16,496 nt of DNA, from positions 1 to 16,496 of the forward strand of contig CABQIM010000037.1 in assembly GCA_902464375.1 (NCBI GenBank). Direction: 5' to 3'. The translations under genes and the position numbers were made by a program. The stretch comes from an uncultured bacterium (lineage in GTDB: Bacteria > Cyanobacteriota > Vampirovibrionia > Gastranaerophilales > Gastranaerophilaceae). Below the pieces are notes generated by a model, which had not been told where the DNA came from, made no database searches, and saw only the letters and a program-made list of their open reading frames with translations. Numbering within the stretch: the stretch's first letter is position 1; each line of letters begins with the position of its first letter. Positions 1 to 5,879 of this stretch are shown here, piece by piece.

Positions 1-56
1 GTTTGCTTTCCTTTTATTCCTGAAAAATTTGTAGAATTTACTTGATTAACTTGCAT
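1..56 (-). CDS. N-terminus of an unknown protein (partial)
   Basis: Only the first 18 codons lie in the window, reading MQVNQVNSTNFSGIKGKQ; the gene runs off the left edge. The start is supported by GGAG at 63-66 (minus strand), six bases before the ATG. The NFSG at residues 10-13 fits the short Phe-x-Gly N-terminal motif seen in other hypothetical proteins of this window. Function unknown. Confidence 0.6.
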   Translation of the reverse strand, partial: MQVNQVNSTNFSGIKGKQ

Positions 57-108
57 GCCTTACTCCTTTTTTCTTAGTAAAACCTGTAAAAATTTTTTTT
101 GCTATCAA

Positions 109-138
109 ATTATACTAAAAAGCTCTCCTTTTTTTTAA
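109..138 (-). promoter_or_regulatory. Candidate promoter for the partial left-edge gene
   Basis: A perfect TATAAT (109-114, minus strand) follows an 18-base spacer and a weak -35, TTAAAA (133-138). It overlaps the terminator hairpin of the rpmA operon, so one operon would end where the next transcript begins. Start near 102, giving a leader of about 46 bases. Confidence 0.4.
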
Positions 139-150
139 GAAGAGCTTTTT
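117..150 (-). terminator. Rho-independent terminator after rpmA
   Basis: AAAAAGCTCT (117-126) pairs with AGAGCTTTTT (141-150), and a few inner pairs extend the stem. Read on the minus strand the stem closes with GAGAGCTTTTTT, giving the U-run. It lies 22 bases beyond the rpmA stop and would end the rplU-rpmA transcript. The symmetry means it could work in both directions. Confidence 0.75.
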
Positions 151-171
151 ATAATCCAATTATTGATGAAA

Positions 172-426
172 CTATACAGCGTAAACACTAACCTGTTTTC
201 TATCACGTCTGTGAGCTTCAAATTTCACTTGTCCATCAATAAGTGCGAACAAAGTGTCATCAGAACCGATACCAACATTGTTACCAGGGTGAACTTTTGT
301 TCCTCTTTGGCGAATGATGATATTACCGGCTTTAACCATTTCTCCACCGAACTTTTTAACGCCTAATCGCTTCGCTTCGGAATCACGACCGTTACGGGTG
401 GAACCCATACCTTTCTTATGTGCCAT
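172..426 (-). CDS. rpmA: 50S ribosomal protein L27
   Basis: This 84-residue protein is full-length bacterial L27. It begins MAHKKGMGSTRNGRDSEAKR, continues with the conserved KAGNIIIRQRGTKVHPG segment, and has the usual core GIGSDDTLFALIDG. L27 sits at the peptidyl transferase centre, its N-terminal tail reaching the tRNA ends. The N terminus is the short form, without the cleaved extension found in Firmicutes. A GGAG lies about seven bases before the ATG. It is the second gene of an rplU-rpmA operon, 107 bases downstream of rplU, and is followed by a strong terminator. No Prp-type protease gene sits between the two, consistent with the absence of a cleavable leader. Confidence 0.97.
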   Translation of the reverse strand: MAHKKGMGSTRNGRDSEAKRLGVKKFGGEMVKAGNIIIRQRGTKVHPGNNVGIGSDDTLFALIDGQVKFEAHRRDRKQVSVYAV

Positions 427-496
427 TTTTATTCTCCTTTTATTATTTTATTTAATCGGTTGCCTTTTATTATATTTCAAACTATCGGTCAACCTT

Positions 497-528
497 ATTG
501 GTGCAATTCCTGCTGGATATACACCGAT
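497..528 (-). other. Hairpin in the rplU-rpmA spacer
   Basis: ATTGGTG (497-503) can pair with CACCGAT (522-528), one of the seven pairs being G-U, with a few further pairs inside. It lies in the 107-base spacer between the two ribosomal protein genes. It could be an mRNA processing or stability element. The stem is short, so the call is weak. Confidence 0.3.
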
Positions 529-533
529 TCAAA

Positions 534-884
534 CTATTCTTCTGAAGCAGCTTCTGCTTTAGCTTTAGAAGCAGTAGTTCTAATTTTGTTAATCATTACT
601 CTAGCAAAGCCTTGTCTATGACCTTGTTTTTTTCTGTAACCTTTTTTAGGTCTTTGTTTGTAAACGATAATTTTCTTAGCGCGGTCAGTTTTAAGAACTA
701 CACCTTCAACTTTTGCGTTAGCAACGTATGGTTGACCAACTTTTGATTTTTTGCCGTTTACAATCATAACAACTTTATCAAAAACAACCTTAGCGTCTTT
801 TTCTTCGCCTAACAATTCAACGTCAACATAACGTCCTTCTTCAACTTGGTATTGTTTACCACCTGTTTCGACTATTGCGTACAT
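534..884 (-). CDS. rplU: 50S ribosomal protein L21
   Basis: The 116-residue protein starts MYAIVETGGKQYQVEEGRYV, the L21 signature opening. It has the C-terminal basic stretch KKIIVYKQRPKKGYRKKQGHRQ that contacts 23S rRNA. After the conserved core there is an Ala/Glu-rich tail (TASKAKAEAASEE). L21 is an early-assembling protein of the large subunit. AAAGGA lies just before the ATG. It is the first gene of the operon with rpmA and is preceded by a leader holding a two-part hairpin (907-942), likely its control element. Confidence 0.97.
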   Translation of the reverse strand: MYAIVETGGKQYQVEEGRYVDVELLGEEKDAKVVFDKVVMIVNGKKSKVGQPYVANAKVEGVVLKTDRAKKIIVYKQRPKKGYRKKQGHRQGFARVMINKIRTTASKAKAEAASEE

Positions 885-906
885 TGTATTTCCTTTCTTT
901 TTGAGG

Positions 907-942
907 AATCGTAGAACAAAACTTGTTCATTTAAACACGATT
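907..942 (-). promoter_or_regulatory. Structured leader of rplU (possible L21 autoregulation site)
   Basis: Two nested perfect stems lie in the rplU 5' leader: AATCGT (907-912) with ACGATT (937-942), and GAACAA (914-919) with TTGTTC (923-928) around a 3-base loop. The unpaired bases are mostly on one side, giving an asymmetric bulge, and the ribosome binding site follows directly. Ribosomal protein leaders often fold into a mimic of the rRNA site of their own product. Whether this matches the known L21 leader families was not tested. Confidence 0.5.
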
Positions 943-972
943 AACCTATCTAATACACTATTTATATTACTA

Positions 973-1002
973 TTTGTAACACAATACCTGCAATACTGTC
1001 AA
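973..1002 (-). promoter_or_regulatory. Promoter of rplU-rpmA
   Basis: On the minus strand TTGACA (997-1002) is followed after 18 bases by TACAAA (973-978). Transcription would start near 966, giving a leader of about 82 bases that contains the complete 907-942 hairpin. Confidence 0.5.
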
Positions 1003-1112
1003 CATGCCAGCTTTAAATTTGTTTACATACTTGACACGTCAATCCACCCCATCAGATTTTTCTACATTTTTTTGTGTAACACTTTGTTAAAATTTGTTGG
1101 TTTTGTATCAAT

Positions 1113-1140
1113 TTGTCATTAATAAAATACTTTATATAAC
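1113..1140 (+). promoter_or_regulatory. Candidate promoter for the HD-GYP gene at 1174
   Basis: TTGTCA (1113-1118), 16 bases, then TATAAC (1135-1140), five of six matches to the -10 consensus. The start would be near 1147, with a leader of about 27 bases that has no clear Shine-Dalgarno. Confidence 0.4.
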
Positions 1141-1173
1141 TGTGTAGTAGTATTTTAGTGTGAAATATTTTAG

Positions 1174-1929
1174 ATGAATTTTTCGTACAATATTCCGATA
1201 TTTAATAATATTAATATCCCAAATGTTCAATTCCGTTCGAGCGGGCAAATTGTCACCACTCCGCAAGAATTACGCAAGGATTCTTTTAATTCAAATCCTT
1301 TGTACGATAATTTTGTCGACAAAAATACGCTCACACAGATTGCAAAAACAAATCCAAAAATTATGGAAATTCTTAGAGCGAACGATATTAAACTCAATGT
1401 TAATATGCCGGAACTTGAAAAACTTAAATACGGGCATTTGATGGATACACGTGTTACGGCTGCAAAAATGTATTCGGCACTTCCGCCTGATATGAAGGCT
1501 CAGGTAAATTTGATAGATTTGCAACAAGCTGCAATGTTGCATGATTATGGCAAAGTTCTTATTCCTGATAAAATTTTAAATAAGAGCGGTGGCTTGAATG
1601 AAAAAGAAAAGCGGATTATGAATCAGCATTCAGAACTTGGTTATGAATTATTAAAAGACCAAGGTGTAAATAAAAATGTGCTTGAGTTAGTAAAATATCA
1701 CCATCAAAAACCTGATGGCAGCGGGTATCCCGTGATTACGGATAATTATGATCCTAAGAATGTTTCTGCTCAAATATTGGCTACAGCGGATAAGTATTCA
1801 GCTTTAAGAGAGGAGCGGAGTTATAAAGATGCGCTCAATCGTGATGAAGCTTTGAATATAATTAAACAAGATGTTCAAACAGGAACAATCGAGCCGGAAA
1901 TTTACAATGCTTTGGAAAAGACTGTGTAA
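1174..1929 (+). CDS. HD-GYP domain protein, probable c-di-GMP phosphodiesterase
   Basis: The 251-residue protein has an HD-GYP domain from about residue 85 to the end. His88, the HDYGK motif (123-127), His152, the His pair 176-177, the DGSGYP signature (181-186) and Asp206 in ADKYSA are all present. The metal ligands and GYP loop therefore look intact. HD-GYP enzymes hydrolyse c-di-GMP to GMP or pGpG. The first 85 residues are Asn-rich and hold no recognised sensor domain; VQFRSSG at 18-24 resembles the Phe-x-Gly motif of neighbouring proteins. No transmembrane segment or receiver domain is visible. There is no clear Shine-Dalgarno before the ATG. The stop lies two bases from the stop of the opposing GAF/HD-GYP gene. 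Confidence 0.85.
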   Translation: MNFSYNIPIFNNINIPNVQFRSSGQIVTTPQELRKDSFNSNPLYDNFVDKNTLTQIAKTNPKIMEILRANDIKLNVNMPELEKLKYGHLMDTRVTAAKMYSALPPDMKAQVNLIDLQQAAMLHDYGKVLIPDKILNKSGGLNEKEKRIMNQHSELGYELLKDQGVNKNVLELVKYHHQKPDGSGYPVITDNYDPKNVSAQILATADKYSALREERSYKDALNRDEALNIIKQDVQTGTIEPEIYNALEKTV

Positions 1930-1931
1930 AA

Positions 1932-3299
1932 TTAACCATTTACAACTTCAAACAAGGCATTTACGACTGTTGGGTCCCATTTTATGCCGGCTTCATCTTT
2001 AATAACCTTCAGTGCTTCATCTTTTGCCATTGCTTTTCTGTATGACCTATCAGAAGTCATGGCTGTATAAGCGTCAGCTACAGCGATTATTCTAGAGCCG
2101 AATGGGATTGAATTGCCTTTCAAGCCTTCCGGTTCACCCTTTCCGTCCCAACGCTCTTTGTGGTAATGGATATATGGGATTACTTCTGATAAGAAATTTA
2201 TATTCATCAACAAGTTTACACCAACATTAGGGTGATTTTGTAATTTTTCCCACTCTTCCTTAGAAAGTTTGCCCTTATTTGAGAACAAAGATTCCGGAAG
2301 TGTAATTTTACCTATGTTTTGCAATAGGCCTGCATAATAAATCAAATCCGTTGTTTTTTCATTCAAGCCTATTTGTTTACACAATTTTCTTGATAAATCC
2401 GCTGTGTTTTGAGAATGTGCAACTTTATATTGTCCTTTTTCATCCACCGCTTTTGCAAGTTTTTGAACAAACGCTTGTTGTTGAACTCCTAAATCTCCTA
2501 TTAGCGCAGTAAGTTCAGCTCTCTTGTGCTGCAAGTCTTCTGCAAAAACTTCTTCATCATTGATTAAAGAGTCTGTTTCTTCAATAGTTTTTTGAAGGTG
2601 CATAGAAGTTCCGAATAAGCGTCCGATTGTTTCCAACAAGTCCATATATGCGCGCTTAATCATTTTTTCTTTATAGTTTTCAATAACAATTACACCCACA
2701 ATATGTGCGTTGTTATGCATTGGTACAATTGCTAGTGATTTTACATCATATTCTTTTAATTCATATTTAGGTACGAAGCTATCAATCTTAGAAACGTCCT
2801 TGATTTGAACTTTTTCTAATGTGTTAAACGCTTTAACAACGATTGATTTGTCGTCAGCAGAATATCCAAGTTTTTTTGCATAAATGTCTTCGTCAAAATC
2901 GATAGAAGAACCTACAAGACCCAAAATTTTGTTATCAAAGCTCAAACCTTTTGTAAATTCTTTTGTTAAATAAATATGGCATGCGTCCACGTCCAAAATT
3001 TGAGTTAGAGTTTTAGCGATAGAATTGTAAACCACATATTCATCCTGAGAACTGAAACCTAATACGCAAAGAGTGTTGTCCAAAGAGTATATGGAAATAA
3101 GTTCTTTCAATTGAGATTTTAGTCTAGCGGTTTTATCTTTGACATCCTTGCCAATTTTATTTGCTAAATCTTCAGATATTAAATATTCAGATACAAAGTC
3201 ACCAATGTTGAGTGCAAAAATTTCTTCTAGCGGATCATCTTCCATCAAATCCAGTGAACGGCTGAAAAGTGATGCACCCATTTCTTCTTTATCTGTCAT
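1932..3299 (-). CDS. GAF domain protein with a degenerate HD-GYP domain
   Basis: The 455-residue protein has a GAF-like segment (about 75-235, ending in the VPMHNNAHIVGVIVIEN strand pair), a coiled linker (about 236-285) and an HD-GYP fold (about 286-455). The HD fold is clear from AHSQNTADLSRKL, NHPNVGVNLL, ERWDGKG and ADAYTAMTSDRSYRKAM. Key residues are replaced, however. The HD pair is Gln327-Asn328 (LLQNIGK), the second His of the HH pair is Lys381 (YHKERWDG), and GYP is GEP (388-390). It is therefore probably not a working phosphodiesterase, but a sensor or a partner of an active enzyme. AGGAAGGA precedes the ATG. The N-terminal 40 residues are acidic and unassigned. Confidence 0.85.
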   Translation of the reverse strand: MTDKEEMGASLFSRSLDLMEDDPLEEIFALNIGDFVSEYLISEDLANKIGKDVKDKTARLKSQLKELISIYSLDNTLCVLGFSSQDEYVVYNSIAKTLTQILDVDACHIYLTKEFTKGLSFDNKILGLVGSSIDFDEDIYAKKLGYSADDKSIVVKAFNTLEKVQIKDVSKIDSFVPKYELKEYDVKSLAIVPMHNNAHIVGVIVIENYKEKMIKRAYMDLLETIGRLFGTSMHLQKTIEETDSLINDEEVFAEDLQHKRAELTALIGDLGVQQQAFVQKLAKAVDEKGQYKVAHSQNTADLSRKLCKQIGLNEKTTDLIYYAGLLQNIGKITLPESLFSNKGKLSKEEWEKLQNHPNVGVNLLMNINFLSEVIPYIHYHKERWDGKGEPEGLKGNSIPFGSRIIAVADAYTAMTSDRSYRKAMAKDEALKVIKDEAGIKWDPTVVNALFEVVNG

Positions 3300-3657
3300 A
3301 ATATTCCTTCCTACATGCGATATTTAAGACTTGTGAGATGAGGTTAATAAAAAAACTCATTCTCTGTATTTTATATAACGGCATAATTTTCAAAAACTTT
3401 AATGTTTTTTTCAAATTTTATACTTTAGTTGTAGAAAAGTTATACTAACTGCCTAAAATTAAGGATTTCAACCCTTTACAAATTGTAATATTTTTAGAGG
3501 AGATAATAGATTCGTTGGTTATTAATGGATTGCTTCGTCACTAACGTTCCTCGTAATGACGTAGCGCAAGACGACAAGAATACTCCGTCATTGCGAGAAA
3601 ATCTATGATTTTCGTGGCAATCTATAATTCCACTATTATCTTACTAAACAAACAATT
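3300..3657. other. 358-base non-coding gap
   Basis: This AT-rich gap lies between the starts of the degenerate HD-GYP gene and the end of the 127-aa gene, both on the minus strand. It should hold the promoter of the former; a TATAAA-like box with no convincing -35 lies near 3370. It contains the palindromic repeat at 3526-3625. No coding potential was seen on either strand. Confidence 0.6.
3526..3625. repeat. Palindromic intergenic repeat of about 100 bp
   Basis: The outer arms GATTGC (3528-3533) and GCAATC (3617-3622) and the inner arms CCTCGTAATGACG (3549-3561) and CGTCATTGCGAG (3586-3597) are inverted, with one mismatch in the inner pair. The right half holds a separate perfect hairpin, GAAAATC / GATTTTC (3597-3613). 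The sequence is much richer in GC than its surroundings. It looks like the dispersed palindromic elements with a TTGCTTCGTCACT core and CGTCATTGCGAG ends that I recall from several bacterial genomes. It encodes no protein, so any movement would depend on a transposase elsewhere. Confidence 0.7.
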
Positions 3658-4041
3658 CTATAATTTAAAATACTTTCCTACTAAATTTTTTGCATTTGTT
3701 TTTATATAATGGCATGCCTCATAGCAAGGCTTTGTTATCACATCAGATTTTTTAAGAATATCTTTAACTTTGCCACCTTTAAGCTTTCCGACCAAATTGG
3801 CTTTATGCGCATAACCTAGCCCGCTAACTACAAGAGCCGCAAGCATGCCGGTTTTAAGAATCTTACCACCAATTGAAGATTTTTCTTCTCCTCGACCTCT
3901 GAAATTTACAGTATCTCCAATTTCAACTGTATCAAAGGATGCAGGTTTTACAAGCTGTTTGTTATCATCTACAGCAGGACGTTTTCCAACACTACCGGTT
4001 GTTTCACCACCACGACAAAATGCTACATTATAACTATACAT
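3658..4041 (-). CDS. Small lineage-specific membrane protein with two Phe-x-Gly motifs
   Basis: The protein has 127 residues and no recognised family. Residues 6-12 (VAFCRGG) and 45-51 (VNFRGRG) are two copies of the aromatic-x-Gly motif found near the N terminus of other proteins here. A hydrophobic stretch at about 61-78 (ILKTGMLAALVVSGLGYA) could cross the membrane once. The C-terminal part is strongly basic with three Lys-Gly or Gly-Lys repeats, and two Cys sit close together (106, 110). A strong GGAGG lies eight bases before the ATG, which fixes the start. It stands alone, between a repeat-bearing gap and the PilZ gene. Function unknown. Confidence 0.75.
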   Translation of the reverse strand: MYSYNVAFCRGGETTGSVGKRPAVDDNKQLVKPASFDTVEIGDTVNFRGRGEEKSSIGGKILKTGMLAALVVSGLGYAHKANLVGKLKGGKVKDILKKSDVITKPCYEACHYIKTNAKNLVGKYFKL

Positions 4042-4117
4042 GCTAAACCTCCACAGAGCTTCATTACACTTCTACATGGTTAAAAACATGTTTTTTGCAA
4101 AAATTGCGTTTCTGTAA

Positions 4118-4135
4118 CAAAAATTTACATTTTTG
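4118..4135 (-). terminator. Weak AT-only hairpin after the PilZ gene
   Basis: CAAAAAT (4118-4124) and ATTTTTG (4129-4135) form a seven-pair stem just past the PilZ gene stop. There is no clean U-run after it, so its role as a terminator is doubtful. A 14-base palindrome, AAAAACATGTTTTT (4082-4095), lies in the same gap. Confidence 0.3.
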
Positions 4136-4142
4136 AGAATTA

Positions 4143-4766
4143 CTACTTTAAGCTATTCCTCTTATCTTGCAATTGTTTTTGGATACACTTTTGTGCAATA
4201 ATATCTCTGATATTTTCCGGCATGCTATAAAAATGAAAAGCTGCTTTGATATTTTCTCCTTCAATATCGAAACGGACAAATTTGGCTTTAACACGAATAT
4301 TTCTATCTTTAAAATCTATTTCTATTTCAACTTTTTCCGGAATATTGTATTTTTTATCAAGGCATAATCTTATGCCGCTAGCTGAAATGTCGTATATATT
4401 GCAATTTATTTTTGCTTCCGGAGTACAAAGAGTGGCTTTTTCGTCCATTCGAACTCTAAAGTATTCTCTATTTTGCTGATAGTCAATACCTTGAGGGGTT
4501 TTGAGGGTAAAAAACATGTAAGGCTCTTTGTATTCAATATATATGAGTTCTGTCTTTGTTCGGTAAAGTCCATTTTCGCAAATAAAACTCAATGTCACAT
4601 CTTGCGGCGTTCTTATGTTTATAGGATTTTCCTGCTTGGCGCAAACATATATTTGCCTATCGTTGATGTTACGAATTGCAGCTTTTAGACAATGTGCACT
4701 GTTTTCTCTATTTTTGTACACCATTTTTACATATTTAATATCATCAAGATTTAAGCTAAAATTCAT
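4143..4766 (-). CDS. PilZ domain protein (YcgR-like c-di-GMP receptor)
   Basis: The 207-residue protein has an N-terminal beta-rich domain (about 1-95) like the one preceding PilZ in YcgR proteins, then a PilZ domain (about 98-195). The c-di-GMP binding signature is present: Arg100-x3-Arg104 in NREYFRV and DISASG at 126-131 (D/N-x-S-x-x-G). The two-domain arrangement fits flagellar brake or adhesion regulators; no flagellar genes are in the window. Its ATG lies eight bases after the stop of the upstream secreted-protein gene, so the two are probably co-transcribed and translationally coupled; AAGG overlaps the upstream stop. Two HD-GYP proteins lie close by, giving a c-di-GMP theme. Confidence 0.85.
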   Translation of the reverse strand: MNFSLNLDDIKYVKMVYKNRENSAHCLKAAIRNINDRQIYVCAKQENPINIRTPQDVTLSFICENGLYRTKTELIYIEYKEPYMFFTLKTPQGIDYQQNREYFRVRMDEKATLCTPEAKINCNIYDISASGIRLCLDKKYNIPEKVEIEIDFKDRNIRVKAKFVRFDIEGENIKAAFHFYSMPENIRDIIAQKCIQKQLQDKRNSLK

Positions 4767-4774
4767 AAAATACC

Positions 4775-5017
4775 TTATTTCTTTGGACTCACGAGTTTAT
4801 TTCCACTCAATTTGTAAGTACCTATTTTCTTGCCTTTGTCGTTATATTGAACAATTGTCCCATCTTTTCTTTTTTTAAAAGTTCCGGTTGGCAAACTTTG
4901 CATTTTTTGTGTTTGATACTGCGGATATTGTTGTTGTGTTTGGTTTATAGGATATTGCCCTGCAAAAGCCGTGGATGTAAAACATAATATAAATACAATA
5001 TAAATAAATCTTTTCAT
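4775..5017 (-). CDS. Small secreted protein with signal peptide
   Basis: The 80-residue protein starts with a clear signal peptide, MKRFIYIVFILCFTSTAFA, with likely cleavage after the AFA. The mature part has a Gln/Tyr/Pro-rich segment (about 20-42). A short beta-type segment follows, GTFKKRKDGTIVQYNDKG, and then KKIGTYKLSGNKLV, which loosely resembles MORN-like repeats. No cysteine is present in the mature part. It is the first gene of a pair with the PilZ gene. Its -10 box lies six bases from the ATG, implying a leaderless mRNA. Function unknown. Confidence 0.75.
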   Translation of the reverse strand: MKRFIYIVFILCFTSTAFAGQYPINQTQQQYPQYQTQKMQSLPTGTFKKRKDGTIVQYNDKGKKIGTYKLSGNKLVSPKK

Positions 5018-5023
5018 AAATTT

Positions 5024-5033
5024 ATTATAACAT
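5024..5033 (-). promoter_or_regulatory. Extended -10 promoter of the secreted-protein/PilZ pair
   Basis: TGT-TATAAT reads on the minus strand with TATAAT at 5024-5029, exactly six bases before the ATG (5015-5017). The extended -10 TG can replace a -35, and none is seen. Transcription would begin at or next to the A of the start codon, so the mRNA should lack a leader. Confidence 0.55.
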
Positions 5034-5043
5034 ATTTTTCTTG

Positions 5044-5049
5044 TATAAT
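5044..5049 (+). promoter_or_regulatory. -10 box of the HAD hydrolase gene (leaderless)
   Basis: A perfect TATAAT lies six bases before ATG 5056. It faces away from the minus-strand TATAAT at 5024-5029, which has the same six-base spacing. A start at or beside the ATG would give a leaderless mRNA and rules out an upstream TTG start at 5041. The -35 is weak. Confidence 0.5.
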
Positions 5050-5055
5050 TTTGTT

Positions 5056-5742
5056 ATGAATGGTGTAATATTTGATTTTAACGGAACTTTATATTGGGAT
5101 TCCAAACTTCATTATGAAGCTTGGGAAGAATACTCTAAAATGATTAGAGGAACAGCTTTTACGTACGAAGAAATGCGTGATAAGATGTTTGGGCATACCA
5201 ACGAGGATATTATTGAATACGCAATCGGCAGAAAACCTTCTAAAGAGATGGTTGAAAAGTATGCAAAAGAAAAAGAAGCTGTTTATAGAAAAAGATGTTT
5301 ATTGGATCCGGAAAACTTTAAACTTGCTCCTGGAGCAGTTGAGTTTCTGGATTTCTTGAAAGAAAACAATATTCCGCGTACTATTGCGACTATGTCCGAG
5401 TGGGATAATGTTGAATTCTATATAAAAGAATTTAATCTTGCAAAATGGTTTGATTTGGATAAAATCGTTTATTCGAATGGTAAAATCCCAGGAAAACCTG
5501 CTCCTGATATTTTCTTGATTGCAGCAGAAAAAATAGGCTTGAATCCTAAATATTGTCTTGTTTTTGAAGATGCAATTGCAGGAATTAATGCTGCAAAATC
5601 TGCAGGCATCGGCAAAATTATTGCAGTAGATTCTATGGAACCGGTAGAGTTTTATCAAGGTATAGAAGGATTATCCGCTATTATTACAAACTTTAATGAA
5701 GTTGATAGAAATATGTTTCAAACACCTTCTATGTCTGTGTAG
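5056..5742 (+). CDS. HAD-superfamily hydrolase (beta-phosphoglucomutase-like)
   Basis: The 228-residue protein is a subclass I HAD with a helical cap (about 15-85). Motif I is DFNGT (7-11), with nucleophile Asp7 but Asn9 where most phosphatases have the general acid Asp. Motif II is ATMS (111-114), motif III is Lys147 in GKPAPDIF, and motif IV is FEDAIAGINAAKSAG (170-184). The family covers phosphatases and phosphomutases acting on sugar or nucleotide monophosphates; the substrate cannot be read. The ATG at 5056 is preferred to a TTG at 5041 because TATAAT lies directly between them and motif I then sits at the normal distance from the N terminus. It is transcribed away from the secreted-protein gene. 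Confidence 0.88.
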   Translation: MNGVIFDFNGTLYWDSKLHYEAWEEYSKMIRGTAFTYEEMRDKMFGHTNEDIIEYAIGRKPSKEMVEKYAKEKEAVYRKRCLLDPENFKLAPGAVEFLDFLKENNIPRTIATMSEWDNVEFYIKEFNLAKWFDLDKIVYSNGKIPGKPAPDIFLIAAEKIGLNPKYCLVFEDAIAGINAAKSAGIGKIIAVDSMEPVEFYQGIEGLSAIITNFNEVDRNMFQTPSMSV

Positions 5743-5765
5743 ATAAAATAGCAAGTTCGTAACAA

Positions 5766-5840
5766 TACCCCTCACCCGCATTCGTATGACTCACACAGTT
5801 CGTCTACGACTGCTCCCTCTCCCACAATGGGCGAGGGTTA
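5766..5840. repeat. GC-rich intergenic repeat with hairpin
   Basis: An ACCCCTCACCC block (from 5766) is followed at 5815-5837 by CCCTCTCCCA-CAA-TGGGCGAGGG, a ten-base-pair stem with one T-C mismatch. It lies between the tails of the HAD gene and the Gly-rich gene. It resembles the CCCTCACCC/CCCTCTCCC repeats I recall from many genomes, and could also stop transcription from both sides, though it lacks a good U-run. Confidence 0.55.
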
Positions 5841-5879
5841 CACTTTGCAAAACTTCGCCTCTAAGCATCTAAGGGTTAT

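Noticed and set aside
476..537. Direct repeat TTCAAACTAT (476-485 and 528-537) in the rplU-rpmA spacer
   Set aside because: Ten bases in AT-rich DNA is within chance, and no third copy or structure supports it.
1031..1042. TTGAC-AC-GTCAA, a possible operator or second promoter
   Set aside because: The centre is not symmetric, no matching -10 box follows on either strand at a normal distance, and no second copy was seen.
901..1122. A plus-strand frame of 73 codons upstream of the HD-GYP gene
   Set aside because: It lacks a ribosome binding site, is made of AT-rich low-information codons, and lies over the rplU leader and promoter.
3300..3525. Possible hidden small gene or RNA in the left part of the long gap
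   Set aside because: No frame with a ribosome binding site, no strong hairpin and no tRNA-like fold was seen.
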